Assembly (NCBI GenBank): GCA_905215335.1
Contig: CAJMPQ010000014.1
Span: forward strand, 1-47,271
Length of the DNA: 47,271 nt
Source: an uncultured bacterium
GTDB lineage: Bacteria > Cyanobacteriota > Vampirovibrionia > Gastranaerophilales > Gastranaerophilaceae
Reading direction: 5' to 3'
Positions 8,300-16,220 of the stretch are shown in pieces. The notes beneath the pieces were generated by a model. The model was not told where the DNA came from. It did no database searches and was given only the letters and a program-made list of their open reading frames with translations. Each line of letters begins with the position of its first letter. Position 1 is the stretch's first letter. The position numbers and the translations under genes were made by a program.

Positions 8300-9748
8300 T
8301 TACTTTCCTTCTAAAGTCACTGTTACTTGTTGTGGTAAAGCTATTACACTTTCAAGATTTGCTCTTGCCACATTGTATTTATAAATTGTTTCAATATAAG
8401 AAACTTGTGCATTATTATAATTTACCTTTGCATCTTGTAGTTGAATATAATCACCTAAACCTACATAATATCTACCCTCAGCTAATTCATAATTTTCAAA
8501 AGTTTGACGAACTTTTACTCCTAGAAGAGGGATTTGTTTTTCAAGTTCAACCATGTCTATATAAGCATTTTGAACTTGGAAATATATATCTTGGTTTAAC
8601 TGATTTAAAGAATTTTCAGCTATATCAACTTGATATTTTGCAGCATCAACTTGATATTTTTGATTCATTATATTTAAAGAACTTGATAAATTTACTCCAA
8701 CATTAAATGAATTTGTAGAATTGGTATCTCTCCATCCATAACCTGCTGTTGCATAAACTTCAGGATAATAATTCCTTTTTACAAATAACAAATTCTGTTT
8801 TACAGCATCTAATGTTGCATTATAAGCCTTTAAATCTGCACGATTTTTATAAGCCATCTTCATACATTCTTCAAATGAATAAGGAAATTCTGCTACTTTG
8901 TAATTTGTCAAAACTTCTAATTTTTCAACTGAAGAAATCAATTTTGCATCTTTTACATTAACAGGTAATTTACTTGACTCTTTTGGAGAAGTTTTACTAA
9001 CCTTAGTTAAATCTACAGGTGCAACATTATCTTGCACATTGAACCCCTCAGTTCCTGCAATTGAGTAAGATGGTGCATGCGCAATATACATTGCATTATT
9101 CAAATTAACCAACGAATTTTTATATGCATTTTCAGCCTGAATTAACTGAATTTTGGAATCACTCAAAGTTACTTCTGCATTAACTAAATCGATTTTTGAT
9201 TTCAAACCTTCATCAAAATAAGCCTTAGTTCTTAAATAATTTCGTTCATTTATATCAACATAAGCTTTATTAATTAAAACAGTAGCGCGTGCCGCTAACA
9301 CTTCAAAATATCTTTGTTTAACTGTAAATGTAGTTTCTCTAACTGTATTATTAAACAAATATTCATCTGCAATCATATAGAATTTTTGCATTCTAATATT
9401 TGCATTTGTCCTACCGAAATTCCATATAAGTTGATTTAATGTAGCTTCTACTGAATAAGTATTTGTACTTGTTGTATATTTACTGGTACTATTATCATTA
9501 AACTTATATCCCGTACCAACCCCTATTGTTGGAAAAAATTCAGAACGAGCAATCCCTACATTCGATTTAGAAATTCCATAATTATATCTTGCATTTCTAA
9601 TTGCCGGATTATTGTTCAAAGCTATAGCAATACAATCATTTAATGTTAGTACAGATCCTTTTTCAACTTTCAAATCTTCGATTGCACTAGCTGAATTCAA
9701 AGATAAAACTGTCACAAAACATAATGCTATTATAAAACGCTTAAGCAT
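8300..9748 (-). CDS. TolC family outer-membrane efflux protein
   Basis: This is the outer-membrane channel of the tripartite exporter. The two tandem OEP domains are visible, with typical repeats such as LNDCIAIALNNNPAIRNARY near the N-terminus and a matching FEECMKMAYKNRADL segment mid-protein. Long helical stretches are rich in Ala, Asn and Gln. I chose the ATG at 9748: it gives a clean signal peptide (MLKRFIIALCFVTVLSL...SASA), and a TGAGGA box lies upstream, though about 14 bases away. An in-frame ATG at 9781 would add 11 residues and overlap the palindrome at 9776-9785. It is the first gene of the operon. Its presence implies a double-membrane envelope. Confidence 0.94.
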   Translation of the reverse strand: MLKRFIIALCFVTVLSLNSASAIEDLKVEKGSVLTLNDCIAIALNNNPAIRNARYNYGISKSNVGIARSEFFPTIGVGTGYKFNDNSTSKYTTSTNTYSVEATLNQLIWNFGRTNANIRMQKFYMIADEYLFNNTVRETTFTVKQRYFEVLAARATVLINKAYVDINERNYLRTKAYFDEGLKSKIDLVNAEVTLSDSKIQLIQAENAYKNSLVNLNNAMYIAHAPSYSIAGTEGFNVQDNVAPVDLTKVSKTSPKESSKLPVNVKDAKLISSVEKLEVLTNYKVAEFPYSFEECMKMAYKNRADLKAYNATLDAVKQNLLFVKRNYYPEVYATAGYGWRDTNSTNSFNVGVNLSSSLNIMNQKYQVDAAKYQVDIAENSLNQLNQDIYFQVQNAYIDMVELEKQIPLLGVKVRQTFENYELAEGRYYVGLGDYIQLQDAKVNYNNAQVSYIETIYKYNVARANLESVIALPQQVTVTLEGK

Positions 9749-9775
9749 TGGTAATTTATAATCCTCACTAAATAC

Positions 9776-9785
9776 ATACATGTAT
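9776..9785. promoter_or_regulatory. palindrome ATACATGTAT upstream of the efflux operon
   Basis: This is a perfect 10-bp dyad about 28 bases upstream of the chosen tolC-type start. The overlapping sequence 9779-9791 (CATGTATATAAAC) is identical to one arm and the centre of the palindrome at 4650-4676. On the minus strand the element is in the same orientation relative to its gene as at 4690. It is a candidate operator. Confidence 0.4.
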
Positions 9786-10008
9786 ATAAACGATTAGAGC
9801 ATATATTTGTTCATTTTTCCTCATATAAACAGATTAAACAACTTACTTATATTTTTTATAGACATCCGACAATAGAGCAATAGATTTTAGAATTATTTTT
9901 TATATAAAACTTAGCCAAATCAAATTTGAAAATCACCCATTTTATTATTGAAAAATTTTTCATTTATTTGTAATAATATGATATAAATAAATAGAGGAGC
10001 GAATTATT

Positions 10009-10398
10009 ATGAATAAAAAATCAATTATAACAATTTTAGCAATTTTAATTATACCGATTTTAGCATTTTTTGGACTAACATTTAATACTAAAACCGCAAC
10101 ATCTGCGCACGCGGAAGGAAAACCTCAGATAATAAAATTCTCATCAACAATGTGCTTAGAATGTAAAGAGGTAGAAAAAGTTTTTAAAGAACTACTACCA
10201 AAATACCAAAACAAAATAACTTATACAGAAGTAATCGTAGATAAACGAGATGATATGAACAATGACATGATAAAAAAATACAATGTACAACTTGTACCAA
10301 CAATTATTATGTTAAATTCAGATGGTTCTCAGTATAAAAGAATTGAATCTGCATTACCAAAAGAACAAATGGAAAAATACATTAAAGGATTAAAATAA
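10009..10398 (+). CDS. membrane-anchored or secreted thioredoxin-like protein
   Basis: This is probably an extracytoplasmic thiol-disulfide reductase. Residues 5-25 are a signal or anchor helix. They are followed by a thioredoxin fold with the active-site motif C49-L-E-C52 (the helix dipole-side CxxC), the cis-Pro context QLVPTIIML and a C-terminal helix. The total is 129 residues. AGAGGAGCG precedes the ATG. Its stop overlaps the start of the CcdA-like gene (TAATG), so the two are a translationally coupled redox pair: the membrane protein would pass electrons to this thioredoxin. Confidence 0.9.
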   Translation: MNKKSIITILAILIIPILAFFGLTFNTKTATSAHAEGKPQIIKFSSTMCLECKEVEKVFKELLPKYQNKITYTEVIVDKRDDMNNDMIKKYNVQLVPTIIMLNSDGSQYKRIESALPKEQMEKYIKGLK

Positions 10399-11096
10399 TG
10401 GAAAGTTTAACTCAACTTTTTACATCACAAAGTAGTATCTATATATTATTTGGAGCATCATTTTTAGGTGGTTTGATCTCATCTATATCACCTTGCTCCC
10501 TATCAATGTTACCTCTAATCATAGGTTATATTGGTGGATATTCTGATGAAAAACCATTAAAAACACTTGTCCAAATGATATTTTTTGTAATTGGAACAGG
10601 TATTGTATTTTCAATAATTGGTGCTATTTGCGCTTTAACCGGAAAAATCTTTATTGGTAACCCATATTTTGCACTAATTGTTGCTTCTATTATATTGATT
10701 ATGGGTTTAAAAATTCTAGATGTTATAGAATTTGAAATTCCAATGATTATTAAAGAAATTCCAAAGAATAACATAAACAATGAATTTTTATATCCACTTA
10801 TTTTAGGTGCAATTTTTGCTCTAATCGGAACACCTTGTTCTACTCCTATTTTAGCAAGCATTATGGCATTTGCGTCAATTTCAGCAAAAATAAGTTCAGC
10901 AATAATAATGTTATTCTTGTTCTCTATTGGTCAAGGACTTATCCTAATACTTGCAGGATTTCTAACATCTAAAATAAAAACAAGCAAAAATTTTTATAAT
11001 ATTTCCGAAAAAATTATGAAAGTTAGCGGAGTTTTATTAATCCTTGTTTCATTATATATTTTTTATAAGATTTTCGGTGCAATCCTTGTAAAATAA
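10398..11096 (+). CDS. CcdA/DsbD-type membrane thiol-disulfide transporter
   Basis: This polytopic inner-membrane protein transfers reducing equivalents from cytosolic thioredoxin to periplasmic partners. The 232 residues contain about six membrane segments. Two conserved Pro-Cys motifs lie in the symmetric halves: SPCSLSMLP (C33) and GTPCSTPIL (C147), the pair that carries electrons across the membrane in the CcdA family. Only the transmembrane domain is present, as in CcdA, and the thioredoxin is the upstream overlapping gene. No cytochrome c maturation genes are nearby, so a general periplasmic disulfide-reducing role is as likely as heme delivery. Confidence 0.92.
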   Translation: MESLTQLFTSQSSIYILFGASFLGGLISSISPCSLSMLPLIIGYIGGYSDEKPLKTLVQMIFFVIGTGIVFSIIGAICALTGKIFIGNPYFALIVASIILIMGLKILDVIEFEIPMIIKEIPKNNINNEFLYPLILGAIFALIGTPCSTPILASIMAFASISAKISSAIIMLFLFSIGQGLILILAGFLTSKIKTSKNFYNISEKIMKVSGVLLILVSLYIFYKIFGAILVK

Positions 11097-11127
11097 CCAT
11101 TTATGTAGTATCATAATATCGTAAAAT

Positions 11128-11159
11128 ATACATTCCAAATCTTTTTATTTGGAATGTAT
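11128..11159. terminator. 13-bp perfect hairpin between ccdA-like gene and ribH
   Basis: ATACATTCCAAAT and its exact complement ATTTGGAATGTAT flank the 6-base loop CTTTTT. No T-run follows directly, so termination is only likely, not certain. An RNA-level regulatory role ahead of ribH is the alternative. No FMN-riboswitch consensus is seen around it. Confidence 0.5.
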
Positions 11160-11204
11160 CTGAATTAATAAAAACTTTTTACCGGATATTATGGAGAAAA
11201 TATA

Positions 11205-11669
11205 ATGAATACATTCGAAGGTCAATTAATTACAACAAAAGAAGATAAATTCTGTATAATTATTGCAAGGTTTAATGACTTTATCGGTTCAAAACTTTTA
11301 GAAGGCGCTATTGATGAATTAAAAAGACACGGTGCTAACCCTGACAACATAGACATCGTAAAAGTTCCAGGAGCATTTGAAATTCCTGTAGTAGCTCTAA
11401 AATGCGCTCAATCTAAAAAATATAATGCAATTATTACTTTAGGTGCAGTAATAAAAGGATCTACTCCTCATTTTGATTATGTTTCTGCAGAAGTTTCAAA
11501 AGGAGTAGCTCAAGTTAGTTTACAAACAGGTGTTCCTGTAATATTTGGAGTACTTACAACAGATAATATAGAACAAGCAATAGAAAGAGCTGGCACTAAA
11601 TCTGGTAACAAAGGTGCTGATGCTGCAAAAACTGCAATCGAAATGGCAAATTTAGTAAAATTAGTGTAG
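11205..11669 (+). CDS. ribH: 6,7-dimethyl-8-ribityllumazine synthase
   Basis: The enzyme condenses ribitylaminouracil with dihydroxybutanone phosphate in the penultimate step of riboflavin synthesis; family members assemble into pentamers or 60-mer capsids. The 154-residue length is typical. The substrate-binding motifs are present: FNDFIGSKLLEGA, VPGAFEIPVVA, GAVIKGSTPHFDYV and FGVLTTDNIEQA, including the catalytic His of the HFDYV segment. GGAGAAA precedes the ATG. No other rib genes are in the window. Confidence 0.97.
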   Translation: MNTFEGQLITTKEDKFCIIIARFNDFIGSKLLEGAIDELKRHGANPDNIDIVKVPGAFEIPVVALKCAQSKKYNAIITLGAVIKGSTPHFDYVSAEVSKGVAQVSLQTGVPVIFGVLTTDNIEQAIERAGTKSGNKGADAAKTAIEMANLVKLV

Positions 11670-11714
11670 GCCAAAATATAGCAAAATAGCTAGAATTTTG
11701 GAAAAGGAGTTAAT

Positions 11715-12608
11715 ATGACAGAAGCAATTACCGAGTACAGAAACGAGAATACAAAAGACATTGATTTGCTTTCTACCATTGATATGGTTCGTAAAATGAA
11801 CGAAGAGGATCAGATTGTTGCAAAAGTCGTTGGTGATGAAGCTGCCAATATTGCAACTGGTATTGATATCATTGCCAAAGCATTTTTAAAAGGTGGACGT
11901 TTATTTTACTTTGGAGCCGGCACATCCGGAAGACTTGGTATTTTAGATGCTTCTGAATGTCCTCCAACTTTTAGCGTTGACCCAACAATGGTTCAAGGAA
12001 TTATTGCAGGAGGTCACAAAGCTATTCTACACGCAGCAGAAGGAGCTGAAGATAGTTTTGATGCAGGCAAGAAAGATGCAAATGTTTTGACAGAAAAAGA
12101 TGTTTGCGTAGTTATTTCAGCTAGTGGAAACCCTAAATATTTATTAGGAGTTCTTGAAAGAGCAGACGAAGTTGGAGCAGCTACAATTGCTGTTACTTGT
12201 AACTCTAGAGGTCATATTGCAGAAGAAGCAGGTCACGTTATTTGTGCAGAAGTTGGCCCTGAAGTTATCGCAGGATCAAGCAGACTAAAAGCTGGTACTG
12301 CTCAAAAAATGATTTTAAACATGCTTTCAACTGGAGCTATGATTAAAATTGGTAAAACTTATGAAAACTTCATGATAGACTTAAAAGCTGTCAATGAAAA
12401 ATTAAAAGACAGAGCTATTAGAATTGTTTCTCAAATTGCAGAAGTTACTAAAAGTGAAGCTCTTGCGGCTCTTCTAAAATGCGATTGGGAAATTAAAACA
12501 TCTATTGTTATGATAAAATTAAAAATAGATGCAGAAAATGCAAGACTTGAATTAAAAAAACACGGCGGAGTTTTAAGAAAAATTATTAACTCTGAACCTG
12601 TAGCGTAG
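11715..12608 (+). CDS. murQ: N-acetylmuramic acid 6-phosphate etherase
   Basis: The enzyme cleaves the lactyl ether of MurNAc-6-phosphate to give GlcNAc-6-phosphate and lactate, recycling cell-wall sugar. The SIS-domain hallmark FGAGTSGRLGILDASECPP starts at about residue 67. E81 and E112 fall where the two catalytic glutamates of E. coli MurQ (83 and 114) are. SGNPKYLLGVLE and GSSRLKAGTAQKMILNMLST are also present. The length of 297 is usual. A GGAG site precedes the ATG, and gpsA follows after 13 bases. No adjacent PTS transporter for MurNAc is seen. Confidence 0.95.
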   Translation: MTEAITEYRNENTKDIDLLSTIDMVRKMNEEDQIVAKVVGDEAANIATGIDIIAKAFLKGGRLFYFGAGTSGRLGILDASECPPTFSVDPTMVQGIIAGGHKAILHAAEGAEDSFDAGKKDANVLTEKDVCVVISASGNPKYLLGVLERADEVGAATIAVTCNSRGHIAEEAGHVICAEVGPEVIAGSSRLKAGTAQKMILNMLSTGAMIKIGKTYENFMIDLKAVNEKLKDRAIRIVSQIAEVTKSEALAALLKCDWEIKTSIVMIKLKIDAENARLELKKHGGVLRKIINSEPVA

Positions 12609-12621
12609 GAGGATTTGAATA

Positions 12622-13623
12622 ATGAAATTAACAGTTCTTGGAGCAGGATGTTGGGGGCTAACTTTAGCTTGGCTTTTAACAGATAATTTTGAAAAAATTA
12701 CAGTTTGGGGTAGAGAGCAAGATATTTCCCAAGATTTAAAAGAAAATAAACATTGTTCAAAACCTCTAGAAGTTCAACTAAAAGATAAAGTTGAAATTAC
12801 ATCTAATATGTCAGAAGCAATTAAAGATGCTGATATAATTCTTTCTGTTGTTGCAACATCAGGAACTCGTGATGTTTGTGAACATCTAAAAGAAGCAGGT
12901 ATCAAATCGGAACAAATCCTTGTTAATGCATCAAAAGGTATCGAATTACCATCTTTGATGAGAATGTCTGAAGTTATAAAAGATGTCCTACCAGAACAAA
13001 GATTAGCTATTCTTTCCGGTCCAACATTAGCTAAAGAAGTTTTACAAGGAAAACCTACAGCTGCTTGTGTTGCCTGCGAAGATTTAGAAACTGCTCAATT
13101 CGTACAAAAAGCTTGCAATGTTCCAAACAAATTCAGACTATATACAAATACAGATGTTATTGGAGTAGAATTAGGGGGCAGCTTGAAAAACGTTATTGCA
13201 ATTGCTTCAGGTTTTGCTCACACAATGGGACTTGGGGATAATTGTTCAGGTTCTTTATTAACAAGAGGTATGGCTGAAATCGTTAGAGTAAGTATTCAAC
13301 TTGGAGCTAATCCATCAACATTATATGGATTATCTGGTATGGGTGATTTAATCGCAACTTGCTCTTCTCCAATGTCTAGAAACTATACTGTAGGTTCTAT
13401 GCTTGCAAAAGGCAAAAAGATAAATGATATCTTAGCTGAATTAGGTTCAGTAGCTGAAGGTGTTAAAACTTCAAAAGCAATCTGCGAATTAGCTCAAAAA
13501 CTTGATATTGAAGTTCCGGTATCTAGTGCAATATATGAAGCTGTTTATACAGATATTACACCTGAAGAACTTTTATCAAAACTTATGAACAGAAAACTTA
13601 AAGAAGAAGAAAGATACGTATAA
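12622..13623 (+). CDS. gpsA: glycerol-3-phosphate dehydrogenase [NAD(P)+]
   Basis: The enzyme makes sn-glycerol 3-phosphate from dihydroxyacetone phosphate for phospholipid synthesis. The Rossmann loop LGAGCWG is at residues 5-11. The catalytic Lys lies in the ELGGSLKNVIAIASG segment, and the C-terminal part has GLSGMGDLIATCSS and SRNYTVG, all family signatures. The 333-residue length is standard. Its stop codon overlaps the ATG of the following ricT-like gene (TAATG), so the two are translationally coupled. Confidence 0.96.
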   Translation: MKLTVLGAGCWGLTLAWLLTDNFEKITVWGREQDISQDLKENKHCSKPLEVQLKDKVEITSNMSEAIKDADIILSVVATSGTRDVCEHLKEAGIKSEQILVNASKGIELPSLMRMSEVIKDVLPEQRLAILSGPTLAKEVLQGKPTAACVACEDLETAQFVQKACNVPNKFRLYTNTDVIGVELGGSLKNVIAIASGFAHTMGLGDNCSGSLLTRGMAEIVRVSIQLGANPSTLYGLSGMGDLIATCSSPMSRNYTVGSMLAKGKKINDILAELGSVAEGVKTSKAICELAQKLDIEVPVSSAIYEAVYTDITPEELLSKLMNRKLKEEERYV

Positions 13624-14549
13624 TGAAATTTGCAGTAAGATATTTAAAAAATACATTTTATCCTCTAAATGTTCCGGAAACAATGAAATTGTCTGATGGA
13701 CAAATGGTAATTGTTAGAACAGAAAAAGGTGAAGAAGCTTTAAAGGTTTTTTTAGTTAACTCTGAAGTTGAAAAACTTTGGGAAAAATCTAAAAATAAAC
13801 CGGAACCTCTTCCTGTTATTAGAACATTATCTCATAAAGATTTACAAACTCTTGAAGAGATAAAAAAAGAAGAAGTTGAAGCATTTTTTAAATGTCAAGC
13901 TCTAGTAAAACAACACAAATTAGGTATGAATTTAGTTCAATGCCGAATCACATTTGATAGACGAAAAATTACATTTTATTATACCGCACCGGAAAGAGTT
14001 GACTTCAGAGCTTTGCTAAAAGATTTAACCCAAACTTTTACTAGAGTCAGAATCGACTTAAGACACATTGGTGTAAGAGATGAAACCTCAATTTTAGAAG
14101 GTGTTGGCATTTGTGGACAACCATTCTGTTGCTCTAGTTTCTTAAGAAAATTTGCAACAATAAATGTTAAATTAGCAAAAGATCAAGGTATGCCGATTGC
14201 TCCCGGAAAGATTTCAGGCACATGTGGCAGATTATTATGCTGTTTAACTTATGAATATTCAAATTATATTGATGCAGCAAAAGGTATGCCGCCTATTGGC
14301 TCATCTGTAATGACAACCGAAGGTCTTGGTAAAGTTTGCTACCTACAATTTATGAGCGGTAAAGTTGCAGTAAAATTAGAAGATGGTAAAACTAAAGAAT
14401 TCGATAAAAATGATATAGAAATGGTTGATGCTGATGTTAACGTAGAGATTGATATTCCTGTTATCAACAATTACGCAGAAGAAGATGTACAAAATATTGA
14501 TATTAAACAACTGGAAGACGATAGAAACAGTTCTACAGGAAATATTTAA
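13623..14549 (+). CDS. ricT: PSP1 domain protein, RicT/YaaT-like
   Basis: The protein belongs to the PSP1 C-terminal family, whose Bacillus member RicT (YaaT) forms the Fe-S-binding RicAFT complex that affects RNase Y-dependent RNA processing. The conserved core includes RVRIDLRHIGVRDE. The Cys cluster GICGQPFCCSSFL and CGRLLCCL lies at about 160-205, which in the family binds an Fe-S cluster or contributes to it. The C-terminal part (about 220-275) is an extra beta domain, and the last 30 residues are acidic. It overlaps gpsA by one base. Partners RicA and RicF are not visible here, so a Y-complex role is inferred only from the family. Confidence 0.88.
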   Translation: MKFAVRYLKNTFYPLNVPETMKLSDGQMVIVRTEKGEEALKVFLVNSEVEKLWEKSKNKPEPLPVIRTLSHKDLQTLEEIKKEEVEAFFKCQALVKQHKLGMNLVQCRITFDRRKITFYYTAPERVDFRALLKDLTQTFTRVRIDLRHIGVRDETSILEGVGICGQPFCCSSFLRKFATINVKLAKDQGMPIAPGKISGTCGRLLCCLTYEYSNYIDAAKGMPPIGSSVMTTEGLGKVCYLQFMSGKVAVKLEDGKTKEFDKNDIEMVDADVNVEIDIPVINNYAEEDVQNIDIKQLEDDRNSSTGNI

Positions 14550-14556
14550 TTATTAT

Positions 14557-15291
14557 TTATTTTAGATAGTTATACCAATAACTACCTTTCCCATCAGGTG
14601 CTTCATCTAATAATGCAAAATATGCACAAGCATGACTTGATGTTTTATTACAATATTGAGCAATCTCATTTTTATCAAAGAGATTTTTAGAAAGAGTCCA
14701 ATATTCTTTACCAGTATATGGAACTACAGCATTTTGTGAAGTAAATACAAATACAAATCTATCATATCCCCAACGATTGGGTCTATCGATACCGTTTATA
14801 TCTACACAAATCTTTGGTCCAAAATCAAAATTTTTATAGACACGCACTGTATCATCCATAGTATACAATCGTCCCACATCATCCAAGTATACTCGACTTG
14901 CATCACAGGGATAAGCCCCAGTAGAAATATACCCCTTCATATTCAAATTATTTATCTTATATTGCTCATCAAATTTAGTCCAATTATTTTGATCAGAAAC
15001 AGAAAAGCCGTTATAATAAGACATAAATTTTTTCAAAGTTGCATCATTTCGAGATGCCGAATCTTCCTTATGATCTGCAATTAAATCATAATCATGAACT
15101 GAACTATCAGTATCAGCATAAAAAGTCCTTGCTGCTCGATTCAAATCAGAATAAGTTTTTTTTAATTGAAATTGCAATCTTTTATGAGTAACTCTTGACA
15201 CTATTGTAGGAATTGTCATTGCGGCAACAACTCCTATTATTCCTAAAGTTATTATAACTTCTGCTAGAGTAAACCCAACTGTCTTATTCAT
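14557..15291 (-). CDS. prepilin-like protein (type IV pilin N-terminal methylation motif)
   Basis: This is a type IV pilin or pseudopilin precursor. From the ATG at 15291 it starts MNKTVG, then FTLAEVIITLGIIGVVAAM, which is a prepilin-peptidase site (G6/F7) with Glu at mature position 5 and a 20-residue hydrophobic helix. I chose this start over an in-frame ATG at 15372 because AGGAGG lies 5 bases upstream and the longer form would bury the motif. The remaining roughly 215 residues are a polar, Tyr-rich globular domain with several Cys. No assembly ATPase, peptidase or other pilin gene is nearby, so it is an orphan whose machinery must lie elsewhere. Confidence 0.92.
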   Translation of the reverse strand: MNKTVGFTLAEVIITLGIIGVVAAMTIPTIVSRVTHKRLQFQLKKTYSDLNRAARTFYADTDSSVHDYDLIADHKEDSASRNDATLKKFMSYYNGFSVSDQNNWTKFDEQYKINNLNMKGYISTGAYPCDASRVYLDDVGRLYTMDDTVRVYKNFDFGPKICVDINGIDRPNRWGYDRFVFVFTSQNAVVPYTGKEYWTLSKNLFDKNEIAQYCNKTSSHACAYFALLDEAPDGKGSYWYNYLK

Positions 15292-15390
15292 AAAACCTCC
15301 TGCTATATTATAATTTATACTGAATATATTCAGCATAACACTGAATGTAGCATGTATAATAACAAAAATCAATATACTAAAATGTTTTGT

Positions 15391-15606
15391 ATGGATATGA
15401 CTGTTTATTATAAAGAACTCGCTAAAAATATGAGAGTTGAGCGTGCTAAGTTATAAATTTCACAATTAAAACTTGCAGAAATGGCCGATGTATCTTTAGA
15501 TACAATAAACATGATTGAAAGAGCTGTAGGAAATCCAAAATTTTGCACAATTATATCTATTGCAAAAGCTTTAAATGTTGATTTAAATACACTCTTAAAA
15601 TTATAA
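15391..15606 (+). pseudogene. XRE-family HTH regulator broken by an in-frame TAA
   Basis: Reading from the ATG at 15391 (or 15382) gives a short XRE-type sequence: LAKNMRVERAKL, then a TAA stop at 15454-15456. In the same frame it continues ISQLKLAEMADVSLDTINMI, ER, and then IISIAKALNVDLNTLLKL to a final TAA at 15604. This is an uninterrupted HTH_3 domain apart from the one stop, which falls between helix 1 and the SQ..LA helix. A single-base nonsense change (for example AAA to TAA) explains it. The frame is otherwise preserved over 72 codons, so the decay is recent or the call is a sequencing error. A terminator follows. No good ribosome-binding site is seen. Confidence 0.8.
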
Positions 15607-15641
15607 AAAAAGAGATGAAATAATAATTTCATCTCTTTTTT
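15607..15641. terminator. bidirectional terminator between HTH pseudogene and minE
   Basis: AAAAAGAGATGAAAT pairs perfectly with ATTTCATCTCTTTTT around a 4-base loop. T-runs are present on both strands. It serves minE (ending at 15662) and the HTH pseudogene. Confidence 0.85.
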
Positions 15642-15661
15642 ATTCTTTAATATTTTAAATC

Positions 15662-16219
15662 CTATTGTTGATTTTCATCGTGAAATTCAATATTTTGAGA
15701 ATCTGCCATGCCTGCAGCTTCGTCTTCGCGAGCATTTTCATCAGCTTCAGTGATTTCAATTTCGCCTTCACCTTCTTCATTTGCCTCATCTTCTTCATGA
15801 TTTTCATCATCAGAAGAGTTATTATCTTCCGCATCTTCAGAATTTTCAGACTCTGTATTTTCTTCAGAATTTTCATCTGAAGAATTATTTTCATCTTCGG
15901 CTTTTAAAGCTTCTTGGATTTCAGCTTCATCTTTTGCTCTAATTACAGGAATAGATAACATCAAAGCCATTTGATCACCTTCTTGATCAAAGTTCAATTC
16001 TAATGCATCCTTATCCATTTCAACATATTTTGATAAAAGCTCAACAAGCTCTCTTCTCATACGTTGTAACAATTCCGGAGTAAGATTTGTTCTGTCTTGC
16101 ATTAAAACAACACGTAATCTATTACATGCAACATCTTTGGCATTTTCTTCTTTATTTTCAGTCTGTTTAAATAAGCTTAAGACTTTATTACATAATTCTT
16201 TTAAAATATTATCACTCAT
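15662..16219 (-). CDS. minE: cell division topological specificity factor MinE with long acidic tail
   Basis: MinE stimulates the MinD ATPase and sets up the Min oscillation. Residues 1-95 are a normal MinE: an N-terminal amphipathic membrane helix, the anti-MinCD helix with ARL/VLMQDR-type pattern (NRLRVVLMQDR, 33-43), then the dimer domain ending LSIPVIR. Residues about 96-185 are an extra tail made almost entirely of Glu, Asp, Asn and Ser with hardly any Lys or Arg. It is absent from ordinary 85-100-residue MinE proteins. minD ends 1 base upstream, so this is the last gene of minCDE. The tail reads in the same frame with normal codons, so it is not a frameshift artefact. Confidence 0.93.
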   Translation of the reverse strand: MSDNILKELCNKVLSLFKQTENKEENAKDVACNRLRVVLMQDRTNLTPELLQRMRRELVELLSKYVEMDKDALELNFDQEGDQMALMLSIPVIRAKDEAEIQEALKAEDENNSSDENSEENTESENSEDAEDNNSSDDENHEEDEANEEGEGEIEITEADENAREDEAAGMADSQNIEFHDENQQ

Positions 16220-16220
16220 C

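Noticed and set aside
8290..8706. Leu/His-rich frame on the plus strand opposite the tolC-type gene
   Set aside because: It is an antisense shadow with composition dictated by the real gene; no ribosome-binding site or family match.
10009..11096. Cytochrome c maturation locus
   Set aside because: The thioredoxin-CcdA pair is present but no heme lyase, apocytochrome or other ccm/ccs gene adjoins it.
11097..11204. FMN riboswitch before ribH
   Set aside because: Only a 13-bp hairpin is present; the conserved multi-helix FMN aptamer elements are not seen.
15391..15606. Stop-codon readthrough or recoded TAA in the HTH gene
   Set aside because: TAA is the normal stop of most genes in the window and no recoding signal is visible, so a nonsense mutation is simpler.
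15655..15894. Lys/Met-rich open frame inside minE
   Set aside because: It is an out-of-frame shadow of the acidic MinE tail, whose GAA/GAT-rich codons stay open in another frame.
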